From: Halocynthiibacter styelae
GTDB taxonomy: Bacteria > Pseudomonadota > Alphaproteobacteria > Rhodobacterales > Rhodobacteraceae
DNA length: 64,000 bases
NCBI RefSeq assembly: GCF_016123485.1
Contig: NZ_JADCKQ010000003.1
Location: 281,166 to 345,165 of the forward strand
Direction: 5' to 3'
The notes under the pieces are model-generated. The model worked only from the letters and a program-made list of their open reading frames with translations. It was not told where the DNA came from and searched no databases. Both the position numbers and the translations under genes were made by a program. Shown in pieces: positions 62,351 through 64,000 of this stretch. Numbering within the stretch: position 1 is the first letter of the stretch; each line of letters begins with the position of its first letter.

Positions 62351-63133
62351 TTAATCAGGAAGATGGAAAGAAAGATGTTCAGTGTTGCTGCGGCTGAGGA
62401 CCTCGCGCCAGGCGTTCACCCGAAAAGTTTGCGATACCTGAGCTTCACTCAGTACGTCCTCGGGGGCGCCAAAACCGCGACAATGCCCGTCTTGCAGCAT
62501 CAGCACCGCGTCACAGATCTCTGCCGCCATATTGAGATCATGCAGGGAAACAACGATGGTCAGCCCCAGAGATTGGATGAGAGACAAGATTTCCAACTGA
62601 TGCCGGATATCCAGATGGTTGGTTGGTTCATCCATGACCAGAAGCTGGGGTTGCTGTGCCAGCGCGCGAGCGACCATGACACGCTGACGTTCCCCACCAG
62701 ACAGGTTGCCAAGGTCCCGGAATTCAATGTGACGCAATTCCATCCGATCCAGCGCGTTATTCACAATCTCTGCATCGGCAGCACCCGGGGTGGAATACCC
62801 CAGGCGGTGGGGGGTGCGTCCCAGGGTGACGACTTCGCGCACGGACAGGCCAAAAGCACCTGGTTGTTCCTGCAAGACGGCCGCAACTTTGCGGGCGGCG
62901 GCGCGTGGTGGTCCCGCCCAGATATCTTCACCGCCCACCAACACACGCCCGCTGGTTGGGGCCTGATACCGGTAAATCATGCGCAATAGTGTCGACTTAC
63001 CGGCACCATTTGGCCCGACAACCCCGAGAACCTGGCCAGGTTTCACTTCAAAACTGACAGGATGCAGCAGTTTGGGCAGGTTCTTACGCGGTGCCCAACT
63101 GATGTCTTCTGCGATAAGTCCGGCAGGTTTCAT
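62351..63133 (-). CDS. btuD: ABC transporter ATPase (BtuD/FecE type)
   Basis: 260-aa ATPase with Walker A VGPNGAGKSTLLRMIYRY near residue 38, signature LSGGERQRVMVAR near 143 and Walker B LLVMDEPTNHLD near 164. Energises the BtuC-like permease. Overlaps DUF1636 by 4 bp. Confidence 0.9.
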   Translation of the reverse strand: MKPAGLIAEDISWAPRKNLPKLLHPVSFEVKPGQVLGVVGPNGAGKSTLLRMIYRYQAPTSGRVLVGGEDIWAGPPRAAARKVAAVLQEQPGAFGLSVREVVTLGRTPHRLGYSTPGAADAEIVNNALDRMELRHIEFRDLGNLSGGERQRVMVARALAQQPQLLVMDEPTNHLDIRHQLEILSLIQSLGLTIVVSLHDLNMAAEICDAVLMLQDGHCRGFGAPEDVLSEAQVSQTFRVNAWREVLSRSNTEHLSFHLPD

Positions 63134-63534
63134 GAGACAAGCCTTTCGGTTTCTTCAAGCGCCATCATCATGGCAGGGACGCGGGCCAGCGTGTTTTTAC
63201 GCAGCTTCCCGGGGCGGTCGACAGAGGAACACCAGCCGTCATGCAAAAGCGCGTATTGCCGCGCGAAATCCACCAGATCTTCAATGTCCTGGCCGGGTTC
63301 AATGTCACCAAACAGATAAGTTGCCTTGCGGGTGCCGTGATAGGCGACAGTGCAGGGATGATCACAACCGGCCATACAGGCGACGCCGGAAATCTCGAAA
63401 TCTTCCGACACGGTATCTCGGGCCGCTTCAATCGCAGCACGCAGCCGTTCAATCAGTTCATAACCGGGACGACAGGTTTCGCCTTTGTGCCTGCAGGATG
63501 TGCAAATCGTAATTCTGTGTTTTGGAATGCCCAT
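63130..63534 (-). CDS. DUF1636 family protein
   Basis: 134 aa with two cysteine groups: ICTSCRHKGETCRPG at the start and GVACMAGCDHPC near residue 50. Family function is unknown but it regularly sits in cobalamin operons; the cysteines suggest metal or Fe-S binding. First gene behind the riboswitch, translationally coupled to the ATPase. Confidence 0.83.
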   Translation of the reverse strand: MGIPKHRITICTSCRHKGETCRPGYELIERLRAAIEAARDTVSEDFEISGVACMAGCDHPCTVAYHGTRKATYLFGDIEPGQDIEDLVDFARQYALLHDGWCSSVDRPGKLRKNTLARVPAMMMALEETERLVS

Positions 63535-63639
63535 ATCTCGCCCTCCGCGAATGCGCGGGGCAAAGGACAGACAGATTTTCAGACGGAATTTTCCGTATCA
63601 TCATAATCACCTTCCGGACACCCCGCCCGGGTTGAAGTT

Positions 63640-63840
63640 TCATTATGATGGCAGGTCTCCTGACTTGCGGGTCGATGCTTTCCCGGACCTTCCCAAACGC
63701 TTTGCGTTCAGTGGTCATACCGGGGTCGCTCGCCGCCTACAGTTGCGGGGGCAGTTACGGAATTGGCGCCTTATGGCTACACCTAACCGTATTCCCATTT
63801 CATCCCGGAATCACATTTGTATTCCGGAAACCATCTATGA
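63640..63840 (-). ncRNA. Cobalamin (AdoCbl) riboswitch
   Basis: On the minus strand, the leader of the DUF1636 gene ends AAGTCAGGAGACCTGCC, the signature of cobalamin riboswitches, and has internal GCCAATTCCGTAACTGCCCC, CGCAACTGTAGGCGGCGAGC and the ATGACCACTG B12-box-like stretch. Outer stem strands AGATGGT (near 63835) and GCCATC (near 63645) pair. It should turn off the importer operon when cobalamin is plentiful. Confidence 0.92.
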
Positions 63841-64000
63841 TGATCTCTGTTCCAAAATCCCGAATAGGTCAAGACTGGTCTTGCCGCGCAAAAGTTCCGG
63901 TCTCTCAGCTTATGTTATGCAGTCCTTCGTTCGAATGCCAAGGGGCTTTTCCCGCCAAGGGATGAATGCCGCCTGCGTGGATTGTAGAACCCATTGATGT

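Overview
The window looks like the chromosome (or a large replicon) of a marine alphaproteobacterium of the Rhodobacterales (roseobacter type). This rests on gene content: two TRAP transporter operons, a BCCT carrier, a four-subunit sarcosine oxidase, GlxA-type AraC regulators, a DUF3726 gene, a malonate operon and a cobalamin-riboswitch operon. No rRNA or other taxonomic marker is present, so the placement is inference.

Layout. (1) 1-9.8 kb is an accessory island: a serine resolvase with a putative res region, a SIR2 + HerA pair (known anti-phage architecture), a UvrD/helicase-IV-like protein with a nuclease-like insert and C-terminal zinc ribbons, a TPR protein of unknown function, tRNA-Ser(GCT), and a broken defence-type reverse transcriptase. 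(2) 9.9-39.3 kb is a catabolic region bracketed by two nearly identical copies (about 99% over 991 bp, direct orientation, 28,474 bp apart) of a GlxA-family regulator gene. It holds an uncharacterised BCCT/M19/DUF3726/Ldh/aldehyde dehydrogenase operon, a minus-strand operon with a PanB-like enzyme lacking key residues plus a di-iron hydroxylase, a complete malonate uptake and utilisation operon (TRAP + MatA + MatB + MatR with a TTGTATACAA operator), a UspA protein and soxBDAG. (3) 39.3-46.8 kb is a second TRAP operon with EutA-like, creatinase/DoeA-like M24, nitrilase-like and PhzF-like genes. Four consecutive genes each carry one inactivating lesion, so this operon appears to be decaying (or the assembly has errors here).

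(4) 46.9-50.5 kb is a nickel/cobalt-type metal homeostasis cluster: an RcnR-like repressor with a His-tailed MFS exporter on one strand, and a His-rich secreted protein, HupE/UreJ, a membrane anchor protein and a 45-aa His-tailed peptide on the other. (5) 50.5-56.4 kb is a DevBCA-type ABC exporter, cytochrome b561 and a two-component system. (6) 56.4-60.3 kb is a scar zone: Mu-like prophage remnant, a secreted protein with a long Glu-Pro/Gln-Pro repeat, and a truncated IS1182-type transposase. (7) 60.4-63.9 kb is a cobalamin-riboswitch-controlled BtuFCD-type importer with a DUF1636 protein.

How the genes may work together: BCCT uptake, the M19 protein (of the lineage seen beside dimethylglycine genes in Pseudomonas), GlxA regulators and soxBDAG all point to methylated-amine or betaine catabolism, but the substrate of the 11.9-19.6 kb operon cannot be read from sequence. 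The best candidates for undescribed biology are that operon and the PanB-like/hydroxylase operon at 20.6-25.0 kb.
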